A stretch of DNA of 64,000 bases from Bacteroidota bacterium (GCA_023450085.1 JAEXHI010000021.1:62001-126000); one strand, 5' to 3'. Shown: positions 7,493-15,561, counted from the stretch's first letter. Made by a program: numbers and translations. The notes: generated by a model not told the origin, from the letters alone.

Positions 7493-7951
7493 GTGAGAAG
7501 TCAAAAATCAAAAATTAAAAGCATCAGCGTCAAGAAAATGGTTGTTTATACCTTTTTTTTGACGGCAATAGCTATAGTAATTAACGCATGTCAAAGTGCG
7601 AGTGAAATAGAAATGGCTAAGTATCTGTCTAATGGAAAAGATATTTATATGGCTAGATGCCAGAATTGTCATGGTACTAATGGCGAGGGTTTGGGCGAGT
7701 TGGCTCCCCCACTCACAGATACGGTATTTTTGAAGGTCAACAAACAGAAATTAGCTTGTTATATTAAAAACGGTGCTAATGAACCGATGCAGATTCACGG
7801 TAAAACCTATCAGGAAAAAATGCCAGCCTTTAAAGACCTGCATGATATTGATATTGCACAAGTATTGGTGTATGTGACCAATTCATTTGGTAACCAACAA
7901 GGAATGTACACTTACGAGCAAGTAGCAAAGGATTTGCAAAATTGTAAGTAG
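7493..7951 (+). CDS. Monoheme cytochrome c lipoprotein
   Basis: One heme c site CQNCH (Cys56, Cys59, His60 from the GTG start at 7493) and a likely axial Met110 in QEKMPAF. A hydrophobic segment ends in INAC (Cys33), a plausible lipobox. The GTG at 7493 leaves 4 bp after the SCO1 gene and gives a basic N-terminus; an ATG at 7538 would give a short signal without positive charge, so the start is uncertain. It is probably a periplasmic electron carrier working with the diheme peroxidase or an oxidase (inference). Last gene of the block. Confidence 0.83.
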   Translation: MRSQKSKIKSISVKKMVVYTFFLTAIAIVINACQSASEIEMAKYLSNGKDIYMARCQNCHGTNGEGLGELAPPLTDTVFLKVNKQKLACYIKNGANEPMQIHGKTYQEKMPAFKDLHDIDIAQVLVYVTNSFGNQQGMYTYEQVAKDLQNCK

Positions 7952-7967
7952 TATCTCTATCTCAACT

Positions 7968-8000
7968 AGACTTACGAAGTTTTGGAAACTTCGTAAGTCT
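7968..8000. repeat. Short-form AGACTTACGAAGTTT palindrome
   Basis: 33-bp near-perfect palindrome with ends AGACTTACGAAGTTT / AAACTTCGTAAGTCT and a TGG centre, followed by TTTG. Member of a family also at 13617-13698, 21383-21465, 22956-22988, 26399-26480 and 31177-31258. Placed 16 bp after the last operon gene it could also work as a terminator. Confidence 0.85.
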
Positions 8001-8090
8001 TTGTAATCGAAATTCATAAGTCTTTTTTGTTTATACGCCCCGCCCTTCGAGCACTACTCCAAGATAGAGAAATTTGGGACAGAGCAAACT

Positions 8091-8123
8091 AAACCTTTTA
8101 GGTTTTCAAAACCTACAAGGTTT
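8091..8123. repeat. Hairpin AAACCTTTTAGGTTTT / AAAACCTACAAGGTTT
   Basis: Imperfect 16-bp arms separated by one base. It resembles the palindrome at 49107-49139 (both contain AGGTTTT/AAAACCT). It lies upstream of the rnpB promoter and may close transcription from the copper block. Confidence 0.6.
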
Positions 8124-8174
8124 AATAAATCTGCTAAAACGCGGTTTTTCTAAAATCTAAACAGAATAAAAAGC

Positions 8175-8182
8175 TATCTTTG
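8175..8182 (+). promoter_or_regulatory. -7 box of rnpB
   Basis: TATCTTTG fits TAnnTTTG and ends 7 bp before the first base of the RNase P RNA P1 helix (8190), which is the spacing expected if transcription starts at the mature 5' end. Confidence 0.7.
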
Positions 8183-8188
8183 CACTTA

Positions 8189-8556
8189 ATGCAAACCGTT
8201 CTATCGCTGCAATTTTATATTGAAGAGGAAAGTCCGGGCAACAAAGAGCATCTCGCTTCCTAACGGGAAGGGGTTTAGGAATGAAGACCTAAGCCACGGA
8301 AAGTGCCACAGAAAATATACCGTCCTGGTCTTGTATTAGGATAAGGGTGAAAACGTGAGGTAAGAGCTCACGAGCTTTGTTAGCGATAGCAAGGTTGGTA
8401 AACCCCGGGAGTTGAAAGACCAAATAGGCTAACGCATGTAGGGCTGCTCGTCCGATGTTAGTGGGTAGGTCGTTAGAGGTAAATGGCAACATTTATCCTG
8501 GATTAATGATAGAAGTCCTTTTAGGAGGAAACAGAACCCGGCTTATAGGTTTGCAT
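8189..8556 (+). ncRNA. rnpB: RNase P RNA (class A)
   Basis: The catalytic RNA that removes 5' leaders from pre-tRNAs. Diagnostic parts are GAGGAAAGTCCGGGC at 8225-8239 and the matching 3' segment AGAACCCGGCTTAT ending at 8546, which together form P4 and the conserved core. P1 is visible as TGCAAACC (8190-8197) pairing with GGTTTGCA (8548-8555), which fixes both ends. Length of about 367 nt is normal. Promoter at 8175-8182 and a strong hairpin terminator at 8571-8604. Open frames seen across this stretch on both strands are accidental. Confidence 0.95.
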
Positions 8557-8570
8557 TTTTATAGGAAACA

Positions 8571-8604
8571 AAAAAGTGGCGTTACTTTGGTAGTGCCACT
8601 TTTT
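8571..8604. terminator. Bidirectional terminator between rnpB and the ABM-like gene
   Basis: Perfect 10-bp stem AAAAAGTGGC (8571-8580) / GCCACTTTTT (8595-8604) with A-run before and T-run after, so it can end rnpB on the plus strand and the 8608-8919 gene on the minus strand. Confidence 0.85.
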
Positions 8605-8607
8605 GTT

Positions 8608-8919
8608 TTATTTGATTATTCTCAACGAAGATCCAAGATGTTCTAATGGTTCGATCAATGGAGGCGACGTTAAGCCCCTTTCATCTCTGTGTTGTTGAAA
8701 AGCAAGAAAAGAAGGTGTATTTATAATCTGTTGTTGTATTTCTTCATTTTCATACATGGAAACATGTACAAAAGTTAAACCATCCTCTTTAACGTACACA
8801 TGGTACAAAAATTTGCTGTGTTGTAATTCTCTAAAATCAGCTAAAAAAGCAGCGATATTACGTTTATTCTCTTCAATAAAGTCCGCGTTAATTTTGTAGG
8901 TAACTTGTACTGCAATCAT
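8608..8919 (-). CDS. Hypothetical ABM-like dimeric alpha/beta barrel protein
   Basis: 103 residues. The pattern (MIAVQVTYKINADF, a helix, then FLYHVYVKEDGLTFVHVSMYENEEIQQQIINTPSFLAFQQ) resembles small antibiotic-biosynthesis-monooxygenase-like ferredoxin-fold proteins, where the segment FVHVSMYENEE precedes a second helix. No catalytic residues are evident. It stands alone and converges on rnpB, sharing its terminator. Function unknown. Confidence 0.6.
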   Translation of the reverse strand: MIAVQVTYKINADFIEENKRNIAAFLADFRELQHSKFLYHVYVKEDGLTFVHVSMYENEEIQQQIINTPSFLAFQQHRDERGLTSPPLIEPLEHLGSSLRIIK

Positions 8920-8980
8920 ATTCTTATTTTTTGCTTTTCGTAAATGTACAAAAACGTTTTATCGTTTTAGAGCGCCTATA

Positions 8981-9010
8981 AAAAAAGACCTTGTATTTAA
9001 ACAAGGTCTT
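8981..9010 (-). terminator. Terminator of the Hc1 gene
   Basis: Perfect 10-bp stem AAGACCTTGT (8985-8994) / ACAAGGTCTT (9001-9010); on the minus strand it is followed by a run of at least six T. It lies 23 bp past the stop of the Hc1-like gene. Confidence 0.85.
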
Positions 9011-9033
9011 CCATTAATTACTTTGAGCGGTTA

Positions 9034-9213
9034 TTATTTTGCGCTATTTTTTTTCTCTGTAACTTCAGTACGAATTTCTTGAGCTAAACCTTTAAGATCT
9101 TGCATAGCTTTACGTACTCTAGTTCCTGCAGCTGAATTACCTGCGTTGTAAAATTTCTCTACGTCTGCCTCGATAGCAGCAACTACTTCTTTAACTTTTG
9201 CAAATTTTTCCAT
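9034..9213 (-). CDS. Histone H1-like DNA-binding protein (Hc1 family)
   Basis: 59 residues beginning MEKFAKVKEVVAAIEAD, with KFYNAGNSAAGTRVRKAMQDL in the middle and a KKNSAK tail. This is the short Bacteroidota form of the chlamydial Hc1 family, presumed to bind and compact DNA. The start ATG (9211-9213) follows a good promoter at 9237-9265 on the minus strand, and the gene has its own terminator, so it is a monocistronic, probably well-expressed nucleoid protein. Family assignment is by motif memory. Confidence 0.85.
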   Translation of the reverse strand: MEKFAKVKEVVAAIEADVEKFYNAGNSAAGTRVRKAMQDLKGLAQEIRTEVTEKKNSAK

Positions 9214-9236
9214 TGTTATAATTTTAATTTATTGGT

Positions 9237-9265
9237 CAAATATATCATTTAAACGGAATAAACAA
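9237..9265 (-). promoter_or_regulatory. Promoter of the Hc1 gene
   Basis: On the minus strand TTGTTT (9260-9265) lies about 15 bp before TATATTTG (9237-9244), matching the -33/-7 Bacteroidota promoter. The ATG follows about 24 bp later, leaving room for a short leader. Confidence 0.7.
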
Positions 9266-9337
9266 GCAATTCTTTATTTTTTTGATATTCTTTTTTCACG
9301 TAAGTTTTTAACAATTCACATTTTGTAGCTATTGTTT

Positions 9338-9733
9338 CTACTTAATGATGGTAAGTAAGCATACACACGCTGTAAGGGCATTGGCTTGGAACGGGTAATC
9401 GTAATGGTAGTTAAGTAGTTGTCCTACTGAAAGATACTGCTTCTCTTCTTTTGTGGAAAAACTTAAATCGCCTTCAATCATGTATAGATTCATGAGTATG
9501 TGGCCTTCTTCAGTGCCTGATTGTATTTTTTCACCTTTTTTTAGTGCTACTAAGGTCAAAGTAGCATGTTCAGACTTAAAAACCGTGATGGCATTCTTCC
9601 CATTTTCGTGGTACGATGATTCATTTTTAATCTCTTTGATGAATTTGGGCAAGTCCACAGGGACTATTTGTCCGTCTAAAGCACGGCCTCCTGCTGGGCG
9701 CTGAGGAGTGGCATTATTGAATTTTTCTTCCAT
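9338..9733 (-). CDS. Cupin-like hypothetical protein
   Basis: 131 residues. After a polar N-terminus (PQRPAGGRALDGQIVPVDLP), the middle and C-terminal parts read like a cupin fold: ITVFKSEHATLTLVALKKGEKIQSGTEEGH, then IEGDLSFSTKEEKQYLSVGQLLNYHYDYPFQANA. The usual metal-binding His pair of cupin motif 1 is not clear. Monocistronic, with no informative neighbours. Function unknown. Confidence 0.6.
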   Translation of the reverse strand: MEEKFNNATPQRPAGGRALDGQIVPVDLPKFIKEIKNESSYHENGKNAITVFKSEHATLTLVALKKGEKIQSGTEEGHILMNLYMIEGDLSFSTKEEKQYLSVGQLLNYHYDYPFQANALTACVCLLTIIK

Positions 9734-9840
9734 GTCCTTTTTTAATTAAAACAGTTAGTTACAATGCTATGTTTTCGCAATGTGGTAATGTTTAAAATTA
9801 GTGTAATGCAAAGTAGCTTAAAATGGCGAACTTTGTGTCG

Positions 9841-10638
9841 ATGTCGTTATTTATTAGCTCACTAAATACTGGTAGCAATGGCAATTGTTTCTACATTGGC
9901 AATCATGATGATGCCGTATTGATAGATGCTGGCCTAAGCTGTAAGGAAACGGAAGCCCGTTTAGGCCGTTTAGGGTTAAGTATGCAAAAAGTTCGAGCTG
10001 TTTTTATCAGTCATGAACATAGCGACCACATTAAGGGCTTGCCCGTATTGGCTAAGAAATATCAGTTGCCTATTTACATTACCGAAAAGACACATTTAGG
10101 AGGTCGGCAATCACTACCATCTCATTTGGTATATCCATTTTCAAGTACTGAGCCTATTGTTATTGGCGATTTGGAGATAGTGGCGTTTCCAAAATTACAT
10201 GATGCCGCTGAACCATATAGCTTTACGGTAGCTTGTAATGATGTGAAGATTGGCATTTTTACGGATATAGGCGACCACTGTGAAAACCTTATTTATCATT
10301 TCAAACAATGCCACGCTGCATTTTTAGAAGCTAATTACGATGACGAGATGTTGGATAAGGGTAATTATCCCTATTTCTTAAAACGTAGGATAAGGGGTGG
10401 AAATGGACACTTGTCCAATAAAAAAGCACTCGATTTATTTGTGAATCATCGACCTGAATTTATGAGCCACCTTTTCCTCTCACATTTGAGTAGGGAAAAT
10501 AATTGCCCTGACTTGGTACATCAACTATTTAGCGAAGTAGCCAACGGTACCGAAATTATTGTAGCTTCAAGATTAGAAGAAACACCGGTGTATCAAATAG
10601 GCTTAAAACAAATTACCCCAGTTCTTTCAGCGTTGTAG
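9841..10638 (+). CDS. MBL-fold metallo-hydrolase (YycJ/WalJ-like)
   Basis: About 265 residues. Metallo-beta-lactamase motif FISHEHSDHIKG (HxHxDH) is clear, with a later metal-ligand region FTDIGD and a C-terminal FLSHLSRENN. The opening SLFISSLNTGSNGNCFYIG is typical of the YycJ/WalJ group, thought to act on nucleic acids. ATG at 9841 is preferred over 9823 because the usual family start is MSLFI and a promoter-like GAACTTTG overlaps the upstream ATG (9826-9833). Its 3' end overlaps the convergent LD-carboxypeptidase gene by 26 bp. Confidence 0.88.
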   Translation: MSLFISSLNTGSNGNCFYIGNHDDAVLIDAGLSCKETEARLGRLGLSMQKVRAVFISHEHSDHIKGLPVLAKKYQLPIYITEKTHLGGRQSLPSHLVYPFSSTEPIVIGDLEIVAFPKLHDAAEPYSFTVACNDVKIGIFTDIGDHCENLIYHFKQCHAAFLEANYDDEMLDKGNYPYFLKRRIRGGNGHLSNKKALDLFVNHRPEFMSHLFLSHLSRENNCPDLVHQLFSEVANGTEIIVASRLEETPVYQIGLKQITPVLSAL

Positions 10639-11647
10639 TTTGCTCGGTTACATTTAAACGATGTTTTACGCCACATTTTAAAGCGTAATTGGCTTTTTGA
10701 TGACCCACTGGAAAATCAAAGCATACGGGATAATTAAACTCCTTTACCTTTTCCATTACAATTTGCTCCAGTGTTTTGCCAAAGCCCTCGCCTTCGTCGT
10801 CTTTTTTGACCCTAAAACCACCAACTACCAAACCTTTCAGTTTACTGAGCTTTCCGCTACGTTTAAGGTTAAAAAACATTCTGTCTATACTATATAGGTA
10901 TTCACCAACATCCTCCACGAATAAAATCTTACCGTCCGTTTTAATTTCCGAAGCACTACCAGCCAAATTCTCTATACAACGCAAATTTCCCCCAATTAAT
11001 TCACCTTCAGCTTCGCCCAATCTGTTGTTTACCTGATAATTGACCTCATAATTCATTAGCTCCTCTCCTTTTAAGGCCTTTTCTATTGATTTAATGGTGT
11101 CAATCTGTATCGGTTCGGCTTTGTTCCAATCTGTAGGAAAACTATTGCACATTTTAGAGTGGATACTGGCAAATCGATAATTACCGTTTAAATGGCAATG
11201 TAAAATAGTAATATCACTGAAACCAATTAGCCATTTAGGTGACATCTTGAAAACGCTAAAATCTAACGCATCTATAATTCGCACCGCTCCATATCCGCCT
11301 CTTGCGCACATAATCGCTTTAATGCTAGTGTCGTCTAACATCTGTTGTAAATCGGCCAAACGCTCCTCGTCTGTACCGCCAAAGGTAAAATCACGGGCGC
11401 CAACTGTCTTTCCTATCGCTACTTTAAAGCCCCAACTTTCCATTTGCTGTATGGCAGGAGCTATTTCATCATAAGTAATAAATCCAGCTGGACAGGTAAT
11501 CCCAATGATATCGCCCTGTTTTAAATAAGGAGGCTTTTTGTGTTTAACAGTCTCATTACTCAATTTTTTGGTAGCAGCATTGCCTTTAAAAGCATATAAC
11601 ATTGCTGATGCAGGCAGTAACGACGAAAGAAATAGTTTGCGGTTCAT
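10613..11647 (-). CDS. LD-carboxypeptidase (peptidase S66)
   Basis: Removes the terminal D-Ala from murein tetrapeptides during peptidoglycan recycling. The protein starts MNRKLFLSSLLPASAMLYAFKGNA, a signal peptide, so this version is probably exported or membrane-anchored rather than cytosolic. S66 marks: CARGGYGAVRIID, the nucleophile Ser in GFSDITILH (about residue 144), FVEDVGEYLY, and PVGHQKANYALKCG with the catalytic His. The start at 11647 is chosen over 11665, which would put extra residues before the signal peptide. Convergent and overlapping with the MBL gene. Confidence 0.9.
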   Translation of the reverse strand: MNRKLFLSSLLPASAMLYAFKGNAATKKLSNETVKHKKPPYLKQGDIIGITCPAGFITYDEIAPAIQQMESWGFKVAIGKTVGARDFTFGGTDEERLADLQQMLDDTSIKAIMCARGGYGAVRIIDALDFSVFKMSPKWLIGFSDITILHCHLNGNYRFASIHSKMCNSFPTDWNKAEPIQIDTIKSIEKALKGEELMNYEVNYQVNNRLGEAEGELIGGNLRCIENLAGSASEIKTDGKILFVEDVGEYLYSIDRMFFNLKRSGKLSKLKGLVVGGFRVKKDDEGEGFGKTLEQIVMEKVKEFNYPVCFDFPVGHQKANYALKCGVKHRLNVTEQTTTLKELG

Positions 11648-11693
11648 GATAGGGCAATTTACCAATTTAGCCTACAATACGCCAAAGTCTTTT

Positions 11694-11727
11694 AAAAAAG
11701 AAGAGCGAAGACACAAGGCCTTCGCTC
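11694..11727 (-). terminator. Candidate terminator of the three-gene stress operon
   Basis: Stem GAGCGAAG (11703-11710) / CTTCGCTC (11720-11727), followed on the minus strand by TTCTTTTTT. It lies about 95 bp beyond the last stop, so its assignment is moderate. Confidence 0.5.
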
Positions 11728-11821
11728 ACTACAGTCCTGCCATTCGCCTTTAGTCCCGCGTTACACTTTGGGAGCTATCGGCTGCTGTCAGGTCTATTGT
11801 ACAACGTTAATCAGTACGTCG

Positions 11822-12382
11822 TCAAATTTCTAACTTACCTTCTACCGAGTCATCCATGGTTTTACCCGTAATAATGGATGCCGCCATTTTTATAAAAGCA
11901 ATGGCTTCGCCATGCTTAGTATCCCAATAATATACATGGGTAGGTGATACTTTAATCACACTAATCTTGTCATCTTCTTTCCCGTCTTGGAACCAAACTT
12001 TCAGTAATGGGTTCCATAGTTCTTCTATTTTTTTACGGTCGCTCAAAATTTCGCTAATGCCGTAAACATTTAAAAAACCTGAATTTTTATGGCTTTGGAA
12101 AAACAGATGGGTAAACGGATCGGCGTCAATCTCTTTGTTCTTTTCACTGTCTGCTTGGCTCATGAACCATAAATTGCCGTCATCATCAACATCCAACACC
12201 GACATAGGCCTTACTGACAGTGGTAAGCCAGTTTTAATATTAGTACAAAAGAAACAGTTTTCTGCACCTTTGGCCAACTCTTGTAACTTTTCAACGGCTT
12301 TGTTGCCTTCTAAAGTTTTGATATGGTCTTTAATATCTTGTGTATTGTTTGAGCTATCTCTACTTGCAGTTGAACTTTCCAT
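11822..12382 (-). CDS. Pyridoxamine 5'-phosphate oxidase-family protein (general stress protein 26-like)
   Basis: 186 residues. The flavin-binding split-barrel pattern is visible: ENCFFCTNIKTGLPLSVRPMSVLDVDDDGNLWFMSQADSEKNKEI, then THLFFQSHKNSGFLNVYG and VYYWDTKHG. This is the GS26 subgroup, which binds FMN/FAD and is often stress-induced; the substrate is unknown. It is the last gene of a minus-strand group with two other small proteins (gaps of 12 and 3 bp). Confidence 0.85.
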   Translation of the reverse strand: MESSTASRDSSNNTQDIKDHIKTLEGNKAVEKLQELAKGAENCFFCTNIKTGLPLSVRPMSVLDVDDDGNLWFMSQADSEKNKEIDADPFTHLFFQSHKNSGFLNVYGISEILSDRKKIEELWNPLLKVWFQDGKEDDKISVIKVSPTHVYYWDTKHGEAIAFIKMAASIITGKTMDDSVEGKLEI

Positions 12383-12394
12383 GTTTCTTCCCTT

Positions 12395-12832
12395 CTAAGA
12401 TTTAAATAGTGTTTTCAAAACAGTTGCAGTAACCAGTGCACCAAATAAATAGTAGCCCACAGTTAATACTTTGGTTTGTGTAGTACGAGTAACAGGTCTG
12501 GAATCTAGCCCCAAAGGTTCTGGCAATTGAATAGCACCAATTCCTGCGCTTAAACCTAAAGCCACCGCTTTTGGCCAAATGTACTTATTGCTTCCGCCAA
12601 TCATGCTGTAATAGGTCGCATTAGCAATAAGGTCAGCCTCCAAGGTTACTTTATGTAAGTCTTCAGCATCAACAATGGGTGTACCTACCTGACTTAACGT
12701 TTTGTTGACTACTTCCTCTCCCAGCAAGTTAATTTGGGGAGCATTCCTAACATTTTTACGCACTACTTCATGTAGTATATTTAAAGCTACAGAACCAATG
12801 AGGCCCGCAGTCATGTTTTTAATCCATTTCAT
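12395..12832 (-). CDS. Hypothetical small membrane protein
   Basis: 145 residues with hydrophobic stretches near the N-terminus (TAGLIGSVALNIL), the centre (AVALGLSAGIGAI) and the C-terminus (VGYYLFGALVTATVL). I do not recognise a family. Placed between a STAS-like protein and a PNPOx-family stress protein, it may take part in the same envelope or general stress response (inference). Confidence 0.7.
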   Translation of the reverse strand: MKWIKNMTAGLIGSVALNILHEVVRKNVRNAPQINLLGEEVVNKTLSQVGTPIVDAEDLHKVTLEADLIANATYYSMIGGSNKYIWPKAVALGLSAGIGAIQLPEPLGLDSRPVTRTTQTKVLTVGYYLFGALVTATVLKTLFKS

Positions 12833-12835
12833 CGT

Positions 12836-13204
12836 TTACAATTTTATGCTCAACCAATCAATTGCTTCATCAAGCTGTGATAATTTGAAACCTTTAAATT
12901 CACCTGGAGCGATATAGCTAAAAGCATCTGTGAATTTTTCTACGGCTGTTTCATCCGTCACTACAGCTGCTTTCTTCCATTTGGTGAAATGTTTTAGTCC
13001 GGCAACCATATCCTGAAACCAAGCACCAGCGGTAAAATTCTCTACAGGTGTTTCTAGTACTAGTAAATAATATATATCGTTTTGTTTTTGAGTCAATACT
13101 TCCAAACCTGGGAGCAGCACACTTTTAAGGTCTTCGGCCGTGACCTGCCCCGTGGCCTTTACACCGAAAACGTGCGATGGTATATCTCTGATAATACTTA
13201 ACAT
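12836..13204 (-). CDS. STAS/SpoIIAA-like protein
   Basis: 122 residues. The pattern MLSIIRDIPSHVFGVKATGQVTAEDLKSVLLPGLE, then YYLLVLETPVENFTAGAWFQDMVAGLKHF and KAAVVTDE, is that of the SpoIIAA-like family (Pfam DUF3478), a STAS-type fold of unknown role. First gene of the three-gene minus-strand group ending at 11822. Confidence 0.82.
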   Translation of the reverse strand: MLSIIRDIPSHVFGVKATGQVTAEDLKSVLLPGLEVLTQKQNDIYYLLVLETPVENFTAGAWFQDMVAGLKHFTKWKKAAVVTDETAVEKFTDAFSYIAPGEFKGFKLSQLDEAIDWLSIKL

Positions 13205-13345
13205 AACGCTGGAATTTATTAATCATAACAGTATTTTAATGGAAATGGTTTCCCTAAAATTTGACTTTTATATTTAATTGTATTGATTTGCAGTGTGTTG
13301 TAGATGTGTGATTTCTGCTTTTGAGGCTTTAGAAGTTTGTTTTTA

Positions 13346-13597
13346 TTCACTCATGGCCGCTGGGCGTAGCCCTTTTCTCTTGCAGGGGATTATTCTAACC
13401 TCCCTCCAAAGGGAGACATAGTAAGTGCTATTTTTACCTTTCTGCGTATTAAAGACAGTTTTCCCAATATGTACAATGCTTTAATGGCTTCCGCGGCCAC
13501 ATTACAATAGGCCATTTTAAGTACTTGGGAAACGATTTTGCACTATTCCAAATTCCCATCTTCTAGAGGGGTGCCCGAAGGGCGGGGTGTTTAAAAC
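13346..13597 (+). repeat. Composite intergenic repeat, internally deleted copy
   Basis: Begins TTCACTCATGGCCGCTGGGC and ends GGGCGGGGTGTTTAAAACC. It keeps both ends and the part GCGGCCACATTACAATAGGCC but lacks the central part present in the copies at 21043, 22595 and 26499. It is followed, 19 bp on, by the palindrome at 13617-13698, the same order as in the other copies. The gap 13205-13713 has no gene. Confidence 0.8.
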
Positions 13598-13616
13598 CTA
13601 GACAGTGGAGTTTTGG

Positions 13617-13698
13617 AGACTTACGAAGTTTAACTTTAGTTTTTCATTGTTTTCAATGGTAAAGTGAGGGCTTCGCCGTTTTAAAACTTCGTAAGTCT
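13617..13698. repeat. Long-form AGACTTACGAAGTTT palindrome
   Basis: 82-bp element with the same ends as the 33-bp form but with an inserted centre (including GAGGGCTTCGCCGTTT). Almost identical to 21383-21465. It lies 15 bp beyond the topB stop and may terminate topB. Confidence 0.85.
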
Positions 13699-13713
13699 GT
13701 AAGCGAGTTAAAT

Positions 13714-15561
13714 CTAAGCTGTAGCCGCCGGTGTAACTACCTGACTAGAAATAGCGGCACCATCAGTAAGTAATTCTTGTGTAATGCTTCTAGTGTAGTC
13801 AATAATTTCCGACTTAAAATCCTGAACAGAGGCTCCCGAGCGGATTTCCTCTAAGCGTTTTTCCCAAGCACCAGTCAATTCTGCTTGGGCAATGCGTTTG
13901 TCTTTAACAACTTCGTAAACGGCCAAGCCTTTAGCGGTTGGTACTAAATTACGCTTTTCACGAACGATGTATTCTCTGGTTAATAAGGTTTCTATGATGG
14001 CTGCTCTTGTAGCTGGAGTACCTAAACCACTATCTTTCATGGCGTACCTAAGCTCTTCATCCTCAATTTCTTTTCCGCAGGTTTCTAAAGCTTTTAATAA
14101 GGAAGCTTCATTATACATGGCCTTTGGTTTGGTTTGTTTTTCTAAGAAGGCTTTGTTCACAATAGGTAACGCCTCCCCTTTCTTTACTTTTGGTAAAGCT
14201 GGGTTGTCTTCATCCTTTTTATCATCTTCTACTTCATTGAAAACAGAACGCCATCCAGCGGAGCGAATTACCGTACCATTGGCCATAAAAACAATCTCCG
14301 ATTGAATGGTAATTTTAGTGACTTCTTTCACACATTCCTGGTGGAAAGCTTCCAGCATGCGTCCAGCAACTAAATCAAAAATAGCTTGGTGGTCTTTGCT
14401 TAAACTACCAGGTTTAACACCCGTCACTAAAATAGCGTGGTGGTCGGTTACCTTTTTAGCATTTACACTCCTCTTGTTCAGGGTCATTTCCTGCAAGGCT
14501 ACGGCAGATTTAGCGAACTGGCCATGGTCTGTTAAGCTAGCAATTAGAGCTGGTACTGTTGCAAAAATATCATCGCCAATGTAACGACTGCCCGTACGCG
14601 GATAAGTCACCAATTTGCTTTCGTAGAGGTTCTGTAATAAACTTAAAGTTTGGTCGGCAGTAAAACCATTTTTCTTATTGGCTTCCTGTTGCAAACTACT
14701 TAAATCGTGTAAAAGTGGAGGTGGTTCTTTTCTTGGTTTGGCCTCCACAGCGGTAATATTCCCGCCATTGCTAAAGCCAGAAGCAACGTCCTGTACCTTC
14801 TCAAAAATCGCTTCCCCTTCTTCTTTGGCATCAAAACTATCTACAGAGATAGCTTTAAACAACTGGCCATCCTTGTCTAGCTGAATACCAATCTGGTAAT
14901 ATATTTTAGGAACAAAGTTCTTTATTTCAAGATAACGAGCACAAATCATGGCCAAAGTGGGTGTTTGCACCCTCCCCAAAGAGAGCACACTCCTATTCCC
15001 TGCCGAAATACTCAAAGCTTGCGTAGCGTTCATACCCACCAGCCAATCAGATACAGAACGACAATGAGCTGAACTAAATAAGGTGTCGTATTCTTCTCCA
15101 GGTTTTAGGTTTCTAAACCCATCTTTAATAGCTTCATCCGTTTGTGAAGAAATCCACAAACGCTTAAATGGCTTTTTGCATTTTAGATAAGAATAGATAT
15201 ACCTAAAAATCAGTTCGCCCTCACGTCCAGCATCCGTTGCTACAATAATCTCTGTAGCTTCATCAAACAGCATTTTTATGGTATCAAGCTGTTTTCTTAC
15301 CCCAGGGTCTTCAACCATTCCATCCTTCGTTTTTATTTTGCGGATAGAAAGTTTAAACTTGTTTGGCAGCATAGGCAAATGTTCTTTGCGCCAGCCAAAA
15401 AAGCCATATTCCTGTGGCGGAGCCAATTGCAATAAGTGCCCAAAAGCCCAAGTGAACGAATAGCCCTTACCTTCAATATACCCATCCTTACGGGTTGTAG
15501 CCCCAAAAACTTTGGCTAACTCACGTCCTACAGAGGGTTTTTCGGCAATTACTATCTTCAT
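13714..15561 (-). CDS. topB: DNA topoisomerase III
   Basis: 615-residue type IA topoisomerase that decatenates DNA through a single-strand break. TOPRIM domain at about 1-150 (IVIAEKPSVGREL; ATDAGREGELIFR at 108-120), then the gate domain with the catalytic Tyr320 in VTYPRTGSRYI. VLSLGRVQTPTLAM at about 193-206 is the conserved central motif. The C-terminus has no zinc fingers and is short, normal for this subgroup. Monocistronic; bounded downstream by a repeat palindrome. Confidence 0.94.
   Translation of the reverse strand: MKIVIAEKPSVGRELAKVFGATTRKDGYIEGKGYSFTWAFGHLLQLAPPQEYGFFGWRKEHLPMLPNKFKLSIRKIKTKDGMVEDPGVRKQLDTIKMLFDEATEIIVATDAGREGELIFRYIYSYLKCKKPFKRLWISSQTDEAIKDGFRNLKPGEEYDTLFSSAHCRSVSDWLVGMNATQALSISAGNRSVLSLGRVQTPTLAMICARYLEIKNFVPKIYYQIGIQLDKDGQLFKAISVDSFDAKEEGEAIFEKVQDVASGFSNGGNITAVEAKPRKEPPPLLHDLSSLQQEANKKNGFTADQTLSLLQNLYESKLVTYPRTGSRYIGDDIFATVPALIASLTDHGQFAKSAVALQEMTLNKRSVNAKKVTDHHAILVTGVKPGSLSKDHQAIFDLVAGRMLEAFHQECVKEVTKITIQSEIVFMANGTVIRSAGWRSVFNEVEDDKKDEDNPALPKVKKGEALPIVNKAFLEKQTKPKAMYNEASLLKALETCGKEIEDEELRYAMKDSGLGTPATRAAIIETLLTREYIVREKRNLVPTAKGLAVYEVVKDKRIAQAELTGAWEKRLEEIRSGASVQDFKSEIIDYTRSITQELLTDGAAISSQVVTPAATA

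Noticed and set aside
3292..7951. Methanobactin biosynthetic cluster
   Set aside because: No MbnB, MbnC or precursor peptide is found near; only the P/H-type pair and copper-related neighbours are present.
8289..8646. Two open frames across 8289-8492 (minus) and 8455-8646 (plus)
   Set aside because: They overlap the RNase P RNA, whose conserved core and P1 helix account for the sequence.
11703..11820. tRNA-like or small RNA gene in the gap between the LD-carboxypeptidase and PNPOx-family genes
   Set aside because: No cloverleaf or T-loop (GTTCRA) pattern; only a short hairpin that fits a terminator.
13967..15463. Several plus-strand open frames of 60-112 codons opposite topB
   Set aside because: Antisense shadows of a long, well-supported gene with no domain sense or promoter.
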